Origin: Streptomyces sp. AC550_RSS872
GTDB lineage: Bacteria > Actinomycetota > Actinomycetes > Streptomycetales > Streptomycetaceae
Assembly (NCBI RefSeq): GCF_019049285.1
Contig: NZ_JAGMUL010000014.1
Coordinates: 116,299-180,298 of the forward strand
Length of the DNA stretch: 64,000 nt
Direction of reading: 5' to 3'
Translations under genes and position numbers: made by a program
The notes under the pieces: generated by a model
Database searches by the model: none
Seen by the model: the letters and a program-made list of their open reading frames with translations, nothing else
What the model was told of the DNA's origin: nothing
Shown here: positions 1 through 8,599 of the stretch, piece by piece
How positions within the stretch are numbered: the stretch's first letter is position 1
Layout: each line of letters opens with the position of its first letter

Positions 1-672
1 ACCGCCTCCGAAGTGACCGCCGACTGCTCGGCGGACTCCGACAAGCTGGAGAACTGCGAGTTCGTCGACGTCCAGTTCAAGCGGAACAGCCTCGGGCCCA
101 ACGAGCGCGTCTCCGCGGTGACCGACAACTGCGCGTCGACGGCCACCGCCTCGAAGACCTTCAATGTGAGCGCGTCCGTCACCAGGACCATCCAGCTGGA
201 GGACGGCTTCACCGCGGACGCCGGTACGAAGCTCGGCGATTCCTTCTTCGAGATCGGCGTGAAGTTCAGCACCTCGGAAACCAACATCACGCGCGACGAC
301 AAGACGACCACCCTGGCGTTCAGCAGGACGGACACCGTGCAGGCGGACAGCCTCGCCTTTTTCATGTGGTCCGCGAAACGCACGGACGTGAGTGGCTTCC
401 TGCGGGCCACGTACAAGGAGGCGCAGGACGGCCAGAAGGTGTTCTTCGCCCCGAGCGAGGGCGCCACGAGCGTGCACGTCTTCTATCCGCAGATCCTGAA
501 GAACGGTACCCCTGACGGCCGCCTCTGGCTGCGCAATGTGCAGTGCGGGACTCCCGAAGCCTCGGGGCTGCGGAATTCCACGCGCGCCCTCAGGTCGGAA
601 CCCGGATTCGGCCAGGCCGGCGAGAACGTCACCGACATGGAAATCCCCCTGTCGGAGATTCCGGCGCCGTAA
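1..672 (+). CDS. 3' part of a secreted-type protein gene, possibly a beta-pore-forming fold
   Basis: The frame is open from the first base, so the true start lies outside the window. A GTG at 13 is the first start codon in view but need not be the real one. The visible part (about 223 residues, TAA at 670-672) is rich in Ser, Thr, Asp and alternating hydrophobic residues. It has a central stretch of short beta-strand-like segments and three widely spaced cysteines, with no catalytic motif. Long Ser/Thr-rich alternating strands are typical of aerolysin/ETX-MTX2-like proteins, but that assignment is inference from composition only. The next gene is on the opposite strand and ends 8 bp away. Confidence 0.6.
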   Translation, partial: TASEVTADCSADSDKLENCEFVDVQFKRNSLGPNERVSAVTDNCASTATASKTFNVSASVTRTIQLEDGFTADAGTKLGDSFFEIGVKFSTSETNITRDDKTTTLAFSRTDTVQADSLAFFMWSAKRTDVSGFLRATYKEAQDGQKVFFAPSEGATSVHVFYPQILKNGTPDGRLWLRNVQCGTPEASGLRNSTRALRSEPGFGQAGENVTDMEIPLSEIPAP

Positions 673-679
673 CAGGTTC

Positions 680-1294
680 TCAGGTGCGAATCACGGGCGC
701 GGCTCCCAGCCACCTCAGGACCGCGTCCGTGCTTCCGCGCGCGTCGAGCTTGGCGTAGATGTTGCTGAGGTTGTTGCGAACGGTCTTCTCGCTCAGCCGT
801 AATCGCAGCCCGATCTCCTGCGCGCCCAGGCCGGTCGACAGCAGCTCCATGATCTGCCGCTCCCGCGGCGAGAGCAGCTCGCGCAGCCGTTCCAACGCCT
901 CCCCGCCGCTGGGCAGCCGCCGGGCCCCCTCCCGCAGGGCCGCACAGGCCGCCGGGGAGAGGTAGGTGTGCCCGACGGTGGCGCCCACGACGGCTGACGA
1001 CAGCATGCAGGTGCAGTAGTCGCCCTCGACCAGATAGCCCGCCCCGGCACGGAACACCTCGACGATGGCCTCGGTGTCCCGGCAGGGGCTGATCACGATC
1101 GCGGGGGCGGCGGTCGCGGACAGCTCCCGTACGGCCGCGGAGGGTTCGTCGCGGTGGAGGATCACGACGTCCGCCGCCCTGACCAGGGGCACCACCTCTC
1201 CGACGTACGGGTCGTCCGGGGCCGGCCAGTCGGGGTGCGGCCAGGTGTCCTCGGGGCAGTCGAGGGCAACGGTGAGTTTCCGGGAAGTGCGCAC
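680..1294 (-). CDS. LuxR-type DNA-binding response regulator (204 aa)
   Basis: The C-terminal 65 residues form a LuxR/NarL helix-turn-helix (LSPRERQIMELLSTG, then GLRLSEKTVRNNLSNIYAKL with slight variation). The N-terminal part has the length and hydrophobic pattern of a receiver domain. The usual phospho-acceptor Asp cluster and Lys are not evident, so it may be an atypical receiver not controlled by phosphorylation. GTG at 1294 has GGAAGGA about 9 nt upstream. No histidine kinase is adjacent. It is transcribed convergently with the gene ending at 672. The target is unknown. Confidence 0.82.
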   Translation of the reverse strand: MRTSRKLTVALDCPEDTWPHPDWPAPDDPYVGEVVPLVRAADVVILHRDEPSAAVRELSATAAPAIVISPCRDTEAIVEVFRAGAGYLVEGDYCTCMLSSAVVGATVGHTYLSPAACAALREGARRLPSGGEALERLRELLSPRERQIMELLSTGLGAQEIGLRLRLSEKTVRNNLSNIYAKLDARGSTDAVLRWLGAAPVIRT

Positions 1295-1378
1295 GTCATT
1301 TGTGTCCTTCCGCCGAAGCCGGACGGGCGTACGTCTACGTCAGTACGTCCATGCATACGGGGCTCGACGTGGGCGTGT

Positions 1379-1639
1379 TCAAGCTTTCAAGGAATGCGCT
1401 TGTGTCTCCACGAAGTGGTCGAACTCGCCGGCCCGTACGCCGAGTACGAAGGCGTTCCACTTGTGGCGGTCGGTGGTGACGACTATGTCCGGGGCGCTCG
1501 TCTCGCGAGCGTAGGCGCAGGTCAGTGGATCCGCCGGTGTCGTATGGGTACGGGGATCACGACAGCATCCTCCATTGAGTACGCGTACCCAGCCAGTGCC
1601 GAGTAGCGGCGCCGATCTCCTGGCCACTCCCGCCGCCAT
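1379..1639 (-). CDS. DUF397-like small protein (86 aa), N-terminus unusual
   Basis: The C-terminal half matches the DUF397 pattern: a hydrophobic strand followed by KWNAFVLGVRAGEFDHF, equivalent to the family's EWxAFVxGVRxGEFD. The usual N-terminal WRKSSYS...NCVEV segment is not recognisable. A good GGAGG with a GTG about 8 nt later (near 1563) reads a different frame that stops after a few residues. That suggests either a start at ATG 1639 or a decayed, frameshifted N-terminus. DUF397 proteins normally sit beside an XRE-type regulator in Streptomyces; none is present here. Confidence 0.5.
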   Translation of the reverse strand: MAAGVARRSAPLLGTGWVRVLNGGCCRDPRTHTTPADPLTCAYARETSAPDIVVTTDRHKWNAFVLGVRAGEFDHFVETQAHSLKA

Positions 1640-1650
1640 ATCGTCACCCC

Positions 1651-2364
1651 ATGCCTGAGCAGACCGCGCCGACCAGCACCAGCACCAGCACCAGCACCAC
1701 CCCGGATGGCTCCGGCTCCTCCTCTTCCCTTCGCCGTGCCCTCGGATACGGCTGCGCCGCGCTCATCGGCATACCTCTTGTGGCCCTGCTCGTGCTGATC
1801 GGCACGCTCGCCTGGGACAACCGGGGGGCGACCGACTTCCCCCGCGTCGCGCCCGGGGACATGGCGGACCGTGCGTTCGAGCGCTCCCGGGAGGCGTACG
1901 AGGTCCTGGGGTTCACGCGCACCGTGGAGCCGGGACGCGCGGGGGACATCGGCGTCGGCGCGGAGAACACACTGAGCTCCGACCTGTGCTGGACCAGTGG
2001 CTCGCTGGGGCTGGAGGACAAGACAGTCGACGGCGCCTACGAGATGAGCCACGACTGGGCGCTGGACCACGTCCCCGCCGGCCAGGCCGTCCCCGGCCTG
2101 CGCCGACTTCACCAGCACCTGAAGGACGAGGGCTGGGAGGTCACGGCCTACAGTGAGGGGGGCAGGGGGAAGGACTGGAAACTGTACGTCCAGCGGGACG
2201 ACGGGGACGAGCGGATGTCCTTCACCTGGCGCCCGGACCGGGAGTACTTCACCGGTGTCGCCGCCATGCCCTGTGCTTACGCCCCCGGGTGGCAGACCGG
2301 CGACCCCGCCCCGTCCGACGAGCGCTGGACGCCACCGGCCCTCGGGCCCGGGCGGCATGGCTAG
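1651..2364 (+). CDS. Membrane-anchored protein of unknown function (237 aa)
   Basis: The N-terminal tail of Thr/Ser dipeptides (about residues 8-30) is followed by one hydrophobic helix at about residues 33-54. A soluble, presumably extracytoplasmic domain of about 180 residues follows, with two cysteines that could pair. This is a type II single-pass layout. I recognise no family. The (Thr-Ser) run is encoded by tandem ACC-AGC codons and may vary in length between strains. A perfect hairpin (2361-2384) overlaps the stop codon. Confidence 0.65.
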   Translation: MPEQTAPTSTSTSTSTTPDGSGSSSSLRRALGYGCAALIGIPLVALLVLIGTLAWDNRGATDFPRVAPGDMADRAFERSREAYEVLGFTRTVEPGRAGDIGVGAENTLSSDLCWTSGSLGLEDKTVDGAYEMSHDWALDHVPAGQAVPGLRRLHQHLKDEGWEVTAYSEGGRGKDWKLYVQRDDGDERMSFTWRPDREYFTGVAAMPCAYAPGWQTGDPAPSDERWTPPALGPGRHG

Positions 2365-2384
2365 GGGGTTCAAACACCCCCTAG
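2361..2384. terminator. Bidirectional terminator between convergent genes
   Basis: Perfect 8-bp stem CTAGGGGG/CCCCCTAG around the 8-nt loop TTCAAACA. It overlaps the 3' ends of the membrane protein gene (ends 2364, plus strand) and the oxidoreductase gene (ends 2381, minus strand). There is no long T tract, as usual in high-GC actinobacteria. Confidence 0.7.
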
Positions 2385-3328
2385 GCCAGCAACTGCCCCA
2401 CCTCCGCGCCGAACCGCGCGATCTGGTCGACGAGTTCAGCGCTGCTACGGTTGCGGAACCGCACCTGGATCTGGTCCACCCCCATCGCACGATACGCGCG
2501 CAGGGACTCGGCGACGGCGTCCGGCGGCCCGGTGATCGTGCGGCTGCCGACGTCCCAGGCGGGCGTGCCGACATACAGCGGCTCGGCGATGGCGCCGATG
2601 GTGTACGGGCCCTCGGCACCCGCCTCCTCCCGCAGCCGCCGTATCCGCGCGATCTGCTCCGGCAGCCGGTCCCGCGGATCCCCCTGCGGCAGCCACCCGT
2701 CCCCCTTGAGCGCGGCCCGGCGTACGGCGGCCGGGGACGAGCCGCCGACCCAGAGCGGGACCCGCTCCTGAGCGGGCCTCGGCCGCTGGCCGAGCCCCTC
2801 GAAGTCGTAGAGCTTGCCGTGATGCTCGGGGAACTCGTCGGGGCCGAGGGCGGCGCGCAGGGCGTCGATCGTCTCGTCCAGCACGGGCCCGCGCCGCTCG
2901 AAGTCGACCCCCAGCGCCTCGAACTCCTCCCGCACATGCCCGGCCCCGACCCCGAGGACCAGCCGGCCGCCGCTGAGGTGGTCGAGGGTGGCGTACTGCT
3001 TGGCGGTGAGGAGAGGGTGGCGCAGACCCACGACCGCGACGTGGCTGAGAAGTCGGACGCGCTCGGTCACGCCCGCCAGGAAGGCCAGCGTGGCCACGGG
3101 GTCGTACCAGACCGTGCTCATCGCGGACGCCAGGCGGCGCGGGATGGCGACGTGGTCGCAGCTCGCGAGGTAGGCGAAGCCCGCGCGGTCGGCGGCGCGG
3201 GCGACGGCCAGGAGATCGTCCGGGCCGGCGTCGGCCTCCCAGGGCTCGGCGTAGATCGTGCTCTGGGACTGGACGGGCAGTTGGATGCCGTAGGCGAGTC
3301 GTCGCCCTTCCGACGGCTGGGCGGGCAT
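2381..3328 (-). CDS. LLM-class (F420-dependent type) oxidoreductase (315 aa)
   Basis: TIM-barrel flavin/F420 oxidoreductase of the luciferase-like monooxygenase superfamily. Seen: the N-terminal beta strand YGIQLPVQ, the DHV segment near residue 55, the LSGGRLVLGVGAG motif near residue 120 and the PLWVGGSSPAAVRRA motif near residue 190. In actinobacteria such proteins usually use F420H2, but FMN cannot be excluded. ATG 3328 is preceded by AAGGGGG about 6 nt upstream and starts where the family starts. A copy of the CTGAC palindrome (3386-3400) lies 58 bp upstream, placing the gene in the same putative regulon as the CoA catabolism genes further on. The substrate is unknown. Confidence 0.85.
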   Translation of the reverse strand: MPAQPSEGRRLAYGIQLPVQSQSTIYAEPWEADAGPDDLLAVARAADRAGFAYLASCDHVAIPRRLASAMSTVWYDPVATLAFLAGVTERVRLLSHVAVVGLRHPLLTAKQYATLDHLSGGRLVLGVGAGHVREEFEALGVDFERRGPVLDETIDALRAALGPDEFPEHHGKLYDFEGLGQRPRPAQERVPLWVGGSSPAAVRRAALKGDGWLPQGDPRDRLPEQIARIRRLREEAGAEGPYTIGAIAEPLYVGTPAWDVGSRTITGPPDAVAESLRAYRAMGVDQIQVRFRNRSSAELVDQIARFGAEVGQLLA

Positions 3329-3385
3329 GGCGCCCCCTTGGGTGGCGGTCCGGCGGGTGGAGTGACGCGGACCACATGCTCGTAC

Positions 3386-3400
3386 CTGACGAACCATCAG
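3386..3400. promoter_or_regulatory. Regulon palindrome, site 1 (CTGACGAACCATCAG)
   Basis: One mismatch to CTGACGNNCCGTCAG. It lies in the promoter region of the LLM oxidoreductase that starts at 3328 on the minus strand. Confidence 0.7.
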
Positions 3401-3545
3401 ACAAGACCGGTGCCGTGACGGATGTTTCACAGCCCGTGCACGCCCGGCGCCCCCAGGGCGCACGGAAGCAACCCGTCCGGCATCCTGGACATCTACCCAA
3501 GCGGCCCTCTGGAGAGCGATCGCCTCCAGAAGGGTGAAAGAAGTG

Positions 3546-6419
3546 ATGAATGGGGTGAAAGTGGACGGGGATCAGCTACCCGCCATGTCCGTCGTCGTGA
3601 TCGTCTACAACGACGAGGCCAGGCTTCCCACGGCCGTGCGCTCGGTGCTGGGGCAGACACTGCGGAGCGTCGAGGTCGTGATCGTCGACGACCACAGCAC
3701 GGACGGCTCCTACGAGGTGGCCCGCCGGCTCGCCGCCGAGCACCCCGACCGGGTCCGCGCGTACCGGCTGCCCGAGAACAGCGGCGGCTGCGGCGCGCCC
3801 CGCAACCACGGCATCCAGCAGACCCGCGGCCAGTACGTCCTCTTCCTCGACAGCGACGACGTCCTGGAGCGCAACGCCTGCCGCAACTTCCTGGAGGCGG
3901 CCGAGACCACCGGCGCCGACCTCGTCTCCGGCCTCACGGTGCGCGTCCACGTGGACTCGCGGCACCGCAAGGAGGTCAAGTGGTACCCGTGGCTGTACGC
4001 CCGTACCCGCACCATCGACTCCATCGCCGAGCTGCCTGACCTGCTGGTCTTCGACACCCTGTCGACCAACAAGTGCTACCGCCGTCAGTTCCTGGTGGAC
4101 GCCGGCCTGGAGTTCCCCGTCGGCATCCACTACGAGGACCTGCTCTTCTCCGCCCAGGCGTACACCGCGGCCCGCCGTATCACGCTCATACCGAACCGGG
4201 TCTACGACTGGAACCAGTTCGAGAAGGCGGCCGGTGCCAAGTCGATCAGCAACCGGCGCGCGGAGATCGCGAACTTCGCGCACCGGATGGAGATACACCG
4301 CAGGGTCGACCGGCTGCTCGCCGACCAGGGCCTTACGGAGCTGAAGTTCCGCAAGGACGTCAAGTTCCTCAAGCACGACCTGGTCCTGCACCTGCGTGAG
4401 CTGCCCATGCGGGACGCCTCCTACCGCCAGGAGTTCGCCGCGCTCGCCCTCCCCTACCTGGCGTCGATCGACCCGGCCGCCTACGACGAGGTCGAACCGA
4501 TCCACGCGGTCTGCGCCTACCTGCTCCGGATGAGCGACTGGGACAACCTGGTGCCCGCCGTGGACACGCTCGCCAACCGCGACAAGGTCTCCGCCCCGCT
4601 CGCCGAGCGCGAGGGGCGGGTCTACTGGTGCGCCGAGCACATCGACGAGGACCCCCTCGCCCGCCGGGTCCTGGACGTCACCGAGCTCGGATATCACGCC
4701 CGGCCGGTCGGGAAGCTGTTCCTGCGCAACGAGCTGACCGAGTACCGGCAGGAGCCGGGGAGCGGCGGTGTGGTCCGGCTCGCGGGCCGCGTCACCAACC
4801 CGCTCGGCGTCATCCCGCCCGCCGCCCGGCTGACCGCCGAGCTGGAGTTCTACGCCCGTCGGAAGGGCGTGCGCTTCCAGACCTTCCGCTTCCCGGTGCC
4901 GACGCTGCGGCATGAGGGCCCCCACGTGTCCTGGGAGGCCTCGGCGGACCTGTCGAAGGGGCTGCGCCCGCTCGGTGTCGTGGACGCCGTCTGGGACGTA
5001 CGCCTCCACCTGGACGTCGACGGCGAGCGGACGACGACACGCCTCACCGCCGCCGGCCCCGGCCTGGCGACCGGCGAGGTGCCGGTGCGCCCCCGCCTCA
5101 CCCGGCTGGTCGCCGACCGGATCGAGCCCCAGGTCTCCGCGCGCGGCCACCTCGCCTTCCGTCTCGTCCCCGGCAAGAAGGCCGACGTCCTCGTCACCCG
5201 CGGCATGCAGGGCACACCGGGCCGCCTCGCGAAGGCCGGCTACCGCAAGGCGAAGACCCTGCGCAAGAAGGCCACCTCCGGGGACACCAAGCTCCGCCTC
5301 TATCGCGATGTCTTCCTGCGGATGCCGGTGCACAAGCGCCTGGTCGTCTTCGAGAGCCATCTGGGCCGCCAGTACAGCGACAGCCCCCGGGCGATCTACG
5401 AGGAGATGCGCCGGCAGGGGATCGACTTCGAGGCGGTGTGGTCGTACACGGGCCGGCCGCAGGGCTTCCCCTCCGACGCCACCCTGGTGCGCCGCTGGTC
5501 GCTGCCGTACCTGAGGGCGCTGGCCCGCGCCGAGTTCTGGATCGACAACCAGAGCTATCCGCTGAAGCTGACCAAGCGGCCCGGGACGACGTACATCCAG
5601 ACCTGGCACGGCTCCGCGCTCAAGCGGATGGGCTTCGACGAACCCGGCTGGAAGCTCAAGCCGCGCGCCGAGCAGGCGGAGCAGCAGCGCACCCTGGACC
5701 GTTTCGACCACTTCCTGATCCGCTCCGAGCACGACGTGCGCACCCTCGCCAAGGCCTTCCGGCTGCGCGAGAAGACGCTGCTGCGGGTGGGCTACCCGCG
5801 CAACGACGCGCTCGCGCGGGCCCGGGAGGCGGCTGAACGCCCGCCGCTCGCCGCCGAGCTGGGAATTCCGTCCGACAAGAAGGTGCTGCTGTACGCACCC
5901 ACCTTCCGTCAGCAGGGCGGGCGCCGTTTCGCGCTGCCCTTCGACGTGGAACGGTTCGCTGAGGAGTTCGGCGACGAGTACGTCCTCCTCGTCCGCGCGC
6001 ACTACCTCAACCACGTCGTGCTCCCGCCGTCCGTACGGGGCCGGGTCATCGACGTGTCGGACCACCACGACGTCACTCCCCTCCTCGCACTGGCCGACGC
6101 GCTGATGACGGACTACTCGTCGGTGATGTTCGACTACGCCCTGCTGGACCGCCCGATGCTGTTCTTCCCGTACGACTACGAGGAGTACGTGCACGAGGGC
6201 CGCGGCACCTACTTCGACCTGCTGGAACGGGCTCCGGGTCCGGTCGTCCGCACGGAGGAGGAGCTGCACTCGCTGCTGGGCGCTTCGTCGCTGGAGGAGC
6301 AGACGCTCAAGTACGCGGCGGCACGGGAGCGGTTCGTGGCCGACTTCGGCGAGTACGACAAGGGCACCGCCGCGCAGCGCGTCGTCGAGGAGTTCTTCGC
6401 CGGCTGGAGGAAGGCGTGA
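3546..6419 (+). CDS. Bifunctional GT2 glycosyltransferase / CDP-glycerol-type glycerophosphotransferase (957 aa)
   Basis: Two catalytic modules plus a linker. Residues about 15-120 are a GT-A family 2 glycosyltransferase: MSVVVIVYND, the VVIVDDHSTDGS nucleotide-binding strand and the FLDSDDVL metal motif. The middle (about 330-580) looks like beta-sandwich linker. Residues about 590-950 match the TagF/Glyphos_transf family, with FESHLGRQYSD, TYIQTWHGSALKRMG, LLYAPTFR and LMTDYSSVMFD. This is the layout of enzymes that build teichoic-acid-like poly(glycerol/ribitol phosphate) glycopolymers at the membrane. A GTG at 3534 is a possible earlier start; ATG 3546 was preferred for spacing. The gene overlaps the next one by the GTGA tetranucleotide, implying translational coupling. 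Confidence 0.88.
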   Translation: MNGVKVDGDQLPAMSVVVIVYNDEARLPTAVRSVLGQTLRSVEVVIVDDHSTDGSYEVARRLAAEHPDRVRAYRLPENSGGCGAPRNHGIQQTRGQYVLFLDSDDVLERNACRNFLEAAETTGADLVSGLTVRVHVDSRHRKEVKWYPWLYARTRTIDSIAELPDLLVFDTLSTNKCYRRQFLVDAGLEFPVGIHYEDLLFSAQAYTAARRITLIPNRVYDWNQFEKAAGAKSISNRRAEIANFAHRMEIHRRVDRLLADQGLTELKFRKDVKFLKHDLVLHLRELPMRDASYRQEFAALALPYLASIDPAAYDEVEPIHAVCAYLLRMSDWDNLVPAVDTLANRDKVSAPLAEREGRVYWCAEHIDEDPLARRVLDVTELGYHARPVGKLFLRNELTEYRQEPGSGGVVRLAGRVTNPLGVIPPAARLTAELEFYARRKGVRFQTFRFPVPTLRHEGPHVSWEASADLSKGLRPLGVVDAVWDVRLHLDVDGERTTTRLTAAGPGLATGEVPVRPRLTRLVADRIEPQVSARGHLAFRLVPGKKADVLVTRGMQGTPGRLAKAGYRKAKTLRKKATSGDTKLRLYRDVFLRMPVHKRLVVFESHLGRQYSDSPRAIYEEMRRQGIDFEAVWSYTGRPQGFPSDATLVRRWSLPYLRALARAEFWIDNQSYPLKLTKRPGTTYIQTWHGSALKRMGFDEPGWKLKPRAEQAEQQRTLDRFDHFLIRSEHDVRTLAKAFRLREKTLLRVGYPRNDALARAREAAERPPLAAELGIPSDKKVLLYAPTFRQQGGRRFALPFDVERFAEEFGDEYVLLVRAHYLNHVVLPPSVRGRVIDVSDHHDVTPLLALADALMTDYSSVMFDYALLDRPMLFFPYDYEEYVHEGRGTYFDLLERAPGPVVRTEEELHSLLGASSLEEQTLKYAAARERFVADFGEYDKGTAAQRVVEEFFAGWRKA

Positions 6420-7531
6420 AGGAAAGCGTGAGGGACAGCATGCCGGGGCGGGACGTCTTCCTGGTCTCCAACAGCGTGGACGAGATGGGCGGCGTGACCA
6501 GCTGGTCCCATCAGATGGCCCGGCTCTTCACGGACCGCGGCCACCGCGTCCACGTCATCGGCGTCACGACCCCTGAGGACCCGCACGACCTCGGCGAACT
6601 CCCGTACCCCACGACCCGGTTGTACGACGGCCAGCCACCGGCTCCCGGCCGGGCGCGGGACGCGAGCATGCGGGCGAAGGCCACCGTGCTGACGGACCTC
6701 TTCCGGGCCGCGCGGCCCGGCGGGGTCGTCATCGTGACCCAGGTGTGGGCGATGGAGTGGGTCAAGCTCGCCGACACCACCGGTCTGACGGTCGTCGGGA
6801 TGAGCCACGAGTCCTTCGAGACCTCGAAACGGTCCTCGCGCTTCCAGCGGGTCCTCAGGCACTACCGGGACGTCGACCGCATGCTGGTCCTCACCCGCGA
6901 GGACGCCGACCTGTGGATCGGCGCGGGCCTCGACAACGCCTCGTTCCTGCCGAACGCCGTGCCCTGGCTGCCCGAGGTGCCCTCGCCGCGCACCGAGCGG
7001 GCCGTGATCAGCATCGGCCGGCTCAGCGACGAGAAGGGCGTCGACATGCTCCTCGACACCTGGGCGGAGGTGGCTCCCGGCCACCCCGGCTGGGTGCTGA
7101 AGATCTACGGTTCCGGGGAGGACGAGGAGATCCTCAGGAAGCACTGCACCGCCCTGGGCCTCGACGACTCGGTGCGGTGGATGGGCCGCACGGGCGATGT
7201 GCCGGGCGCGCTGCGGGGCGGCTCGGTGTTCGCGCTGTCCTCCAGGGGCGAGGGCTTCCCGCTCGCGCTCATGGAGGCCATGGCCATGGGCGTGCCCTGC
7301 GCCTCCTTCGACTGCGCGCCCGGCGTCCACGAGATCATCCGGGACGGCGAGGACGGCCTCCTCGCCAGGCCCGGAAACACGGGCGAACTCGCCCGCAAGC
7401 TGGACCTGTTGATGTCCGACGCGGCGCTGCGGGACCGGATGGGGGACGCGGCGCGGGAGAACATCCGCAGGTACGGGGCGGACGAGATCGCGGGGCGGTG
7501 GGAAGCGCTGTTCAGCTTCCTGGAGCGGTAG
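6416..7531 (+). CDS. Family 4 glycosyltransferase (371 aa)
   Basis: GT-B fold glycosyltransferase. The N-terminal half begins with a glycine-rich SVDEMGGVTSW loop. The C-terminal half has SIGRLSDEKGVDMLL near residue 200 and the EGFPLALMEAMAMGVP acceptor/donor-binding motif near residue 280, characteristic of GT4 retaining enzymes. The start overlaps the previous stop (GTGA), so the two genes form an operon and probably decorate or prime the same cell-surface polymer. The donor sugar cannot be read from sequence; the nearby galE suggests UDP-hexoses are relevant (inference). An alternative start is ATG 6440. Confidence 0.87.
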   Translation: MKESVRDSMPGRDVFLVSNSVDEMGGVTSWSHQMARLFTDRGHRVHVIGVTTPEDPHDLGELPYPTTRLYDGQPPAPGRARDASMRAKATVLTDLFRAARPGGVVIVTQVWAMEWVKLADTTGLTVVGMSHESFETSKRSSRFQRVLRHYRDVDRMLVLTREDADLWIGAGLDNASFLPNAVPWLPEVPSPRTERAVISIGRLSDEKGVDMLLDTWAEVAPGHPGWVLKIYGSGEDEEILRKHCTALGLDDSVRWMGRTGDVPGALRGGSVFALSSRGEGFPLALMEAMAMGVPCASFDCAPGVHEIIRDGEDGLLARPGNTGELARKLDLLMSDAALRDRMGDAARENIRRYGADEIAGRWEALFSFLER

Positions 7532-7540
7532 GGCCCGCTC
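7523..7540. terminator. Weak hairpin between convergent GT4 and galE
   Basis: GAGCGG/CCGCTC 6-bp stem with a 6-nt loop overlapping both stop regions. Short, so only tentative. Confidence 0.35.
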
Positions 7541-8510
7541 ACTCCACGGGGTGGGCCGCCGTCCAGCCGGCCCACGCCGACGCGATCATGTCCGCGACGC
7601 CGTACCGGGCCTTCCAGCCCAGTTCGGCGGCGATGCGGTCCGCGGAGGCGACGACGCGGGCCGGGTCACCGGGGCGGCGGTCGGTGACCTGCGGGGCGGT
7701 GCCGTGGCCGGTGATCTTGTTGATGTGGTCGATCATCTCGCGGACCGAGACGCCCTCCCCGCGCCCCACGTTGAGGGTGAGGTCCGTGCCCGGTGCCGCG
7801 CGCAGCCGCCGCGCGGTGGCCACATGGGCCTCGGCGAGATCGGCGACGTGAATGTAGTCGCGGACGCAGGTCCCGTCGGGGGTCGGGTAGTCGGCGCCGA
7901 AGATCCGCGGCGGGGCACCCTCGGTGAGCTTCTCGAAGACCATGGGGACGAGGTTGAAGACGCCGGTGTCGGCCAGTTCGGGTGTGGCCGCTCCCGCCAC
8001 GTTGAAGTACCGCAGGCAGGCCGTGGACAGGCCCGCCGCACGGCCCGTGGCCCGCACCAGCCACTCGCCGGCGAGCTTGGTCTCGCCGTACGGGCTCATC
8101 GGTACGCAGGGCGTCTCCTCGGTGACGAGGTGCACGTCCGGCATGCCGTACACGGCGGCGGAGGACGAGAAGACGAAGGAGGAGACCCCGGTGCCGGTGA
8201 CGGCGGCCAGCAGGGTGCGCAGGCCCTCGACGTTCTCCCGGTAGTAGTGCAGCGGCAGTTCGACGGACTCGCCGACCTGCTTCTTGGCCGCGAGGTGAAC
8301 GACACCCTCGATGCCGTGCTCCCGGATCACCCTCGTCACTCGTGCCTCGTCGAGGGTGGATCCCACCTCCAACGGCACCTCCTCGGGAACCCGTTCGGCA
8401 AACCCGGTGGACAGGTCGTCGTAGACGACCGCCCGTTCGCCCGCGTCGAGCATCGCGCGCACCACATGCGCCCCGATGTAGCCGGCGCCACCGGTGATCA
8501 GCCAGGTCAT
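7539..8510 (-). CDS. galE: UDP-glucose 4-epimerase (323 aa)
   Basis: Extended SDR fold. The N-terminal TGGAGYIGAHV is the GxxGxxG NAD-binding motif. The catalytic Ser and YGETK (Tyr-x-x-x-Lys) lie near residues 120-150, followed by CLRYFNVAGA and a C-terminal GRGEGVSV segment typical of GalE. It interconverts UDP-glucose and UDP-galactose in the cytoplasm and supplies galactose donors. It lies between two glycosyltransferase genes in a cell-wall glycopolymer locus, which suggests biosynthesis rather than galactose catabolism. AAGGG precedes ATG 8510. Confidence 0.92.
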   Translation of the reverse strand: MTWLITGGAGYIGAHVVRAMLDAGERAVVYDDLSTGFAERVPEEVPLEVGSTLDEARVTRVIREHGIEGVVHLAAKKQVGESVELPLHYYRENVEGLRTLLAAVTGTGVSSFVFSSSAAVYGMPDVHLVTEETPCVPMSPYGETKLAGEWLVRATGRAAGLSTACLRYFNVAGAATPELADTGVFNLVPMVFEKLTEGAPPRIFGADYPTPDGTCVRDYIHVADLAEAHVATARRLRAAPGTDLTLNVGRGEGVSVREMIDHINKITGHGTAPQVTDRRPGDPARVVASADRIAAELGWKARYGVADMIASAWAGWTAAHPVE

Positions 8511-8599
8511 GTACAGCCCTTCGTGGGATCGGATATCAAGGGGATCAGGTCTCAGGGGGATCAGGTCTCAGCGGGATCAGGGCTCAGCGGGATCGGGGC

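Noticed and set aside
3576..6269. Very long antisense open frame opposite the GT2/glycerophosphotransferase gene (about 900 codons)
   Set aside because: High-GC shadow: composition is Arg/Val/Gly-heavy with no domains, and the plus-strand gene has clear motifs.
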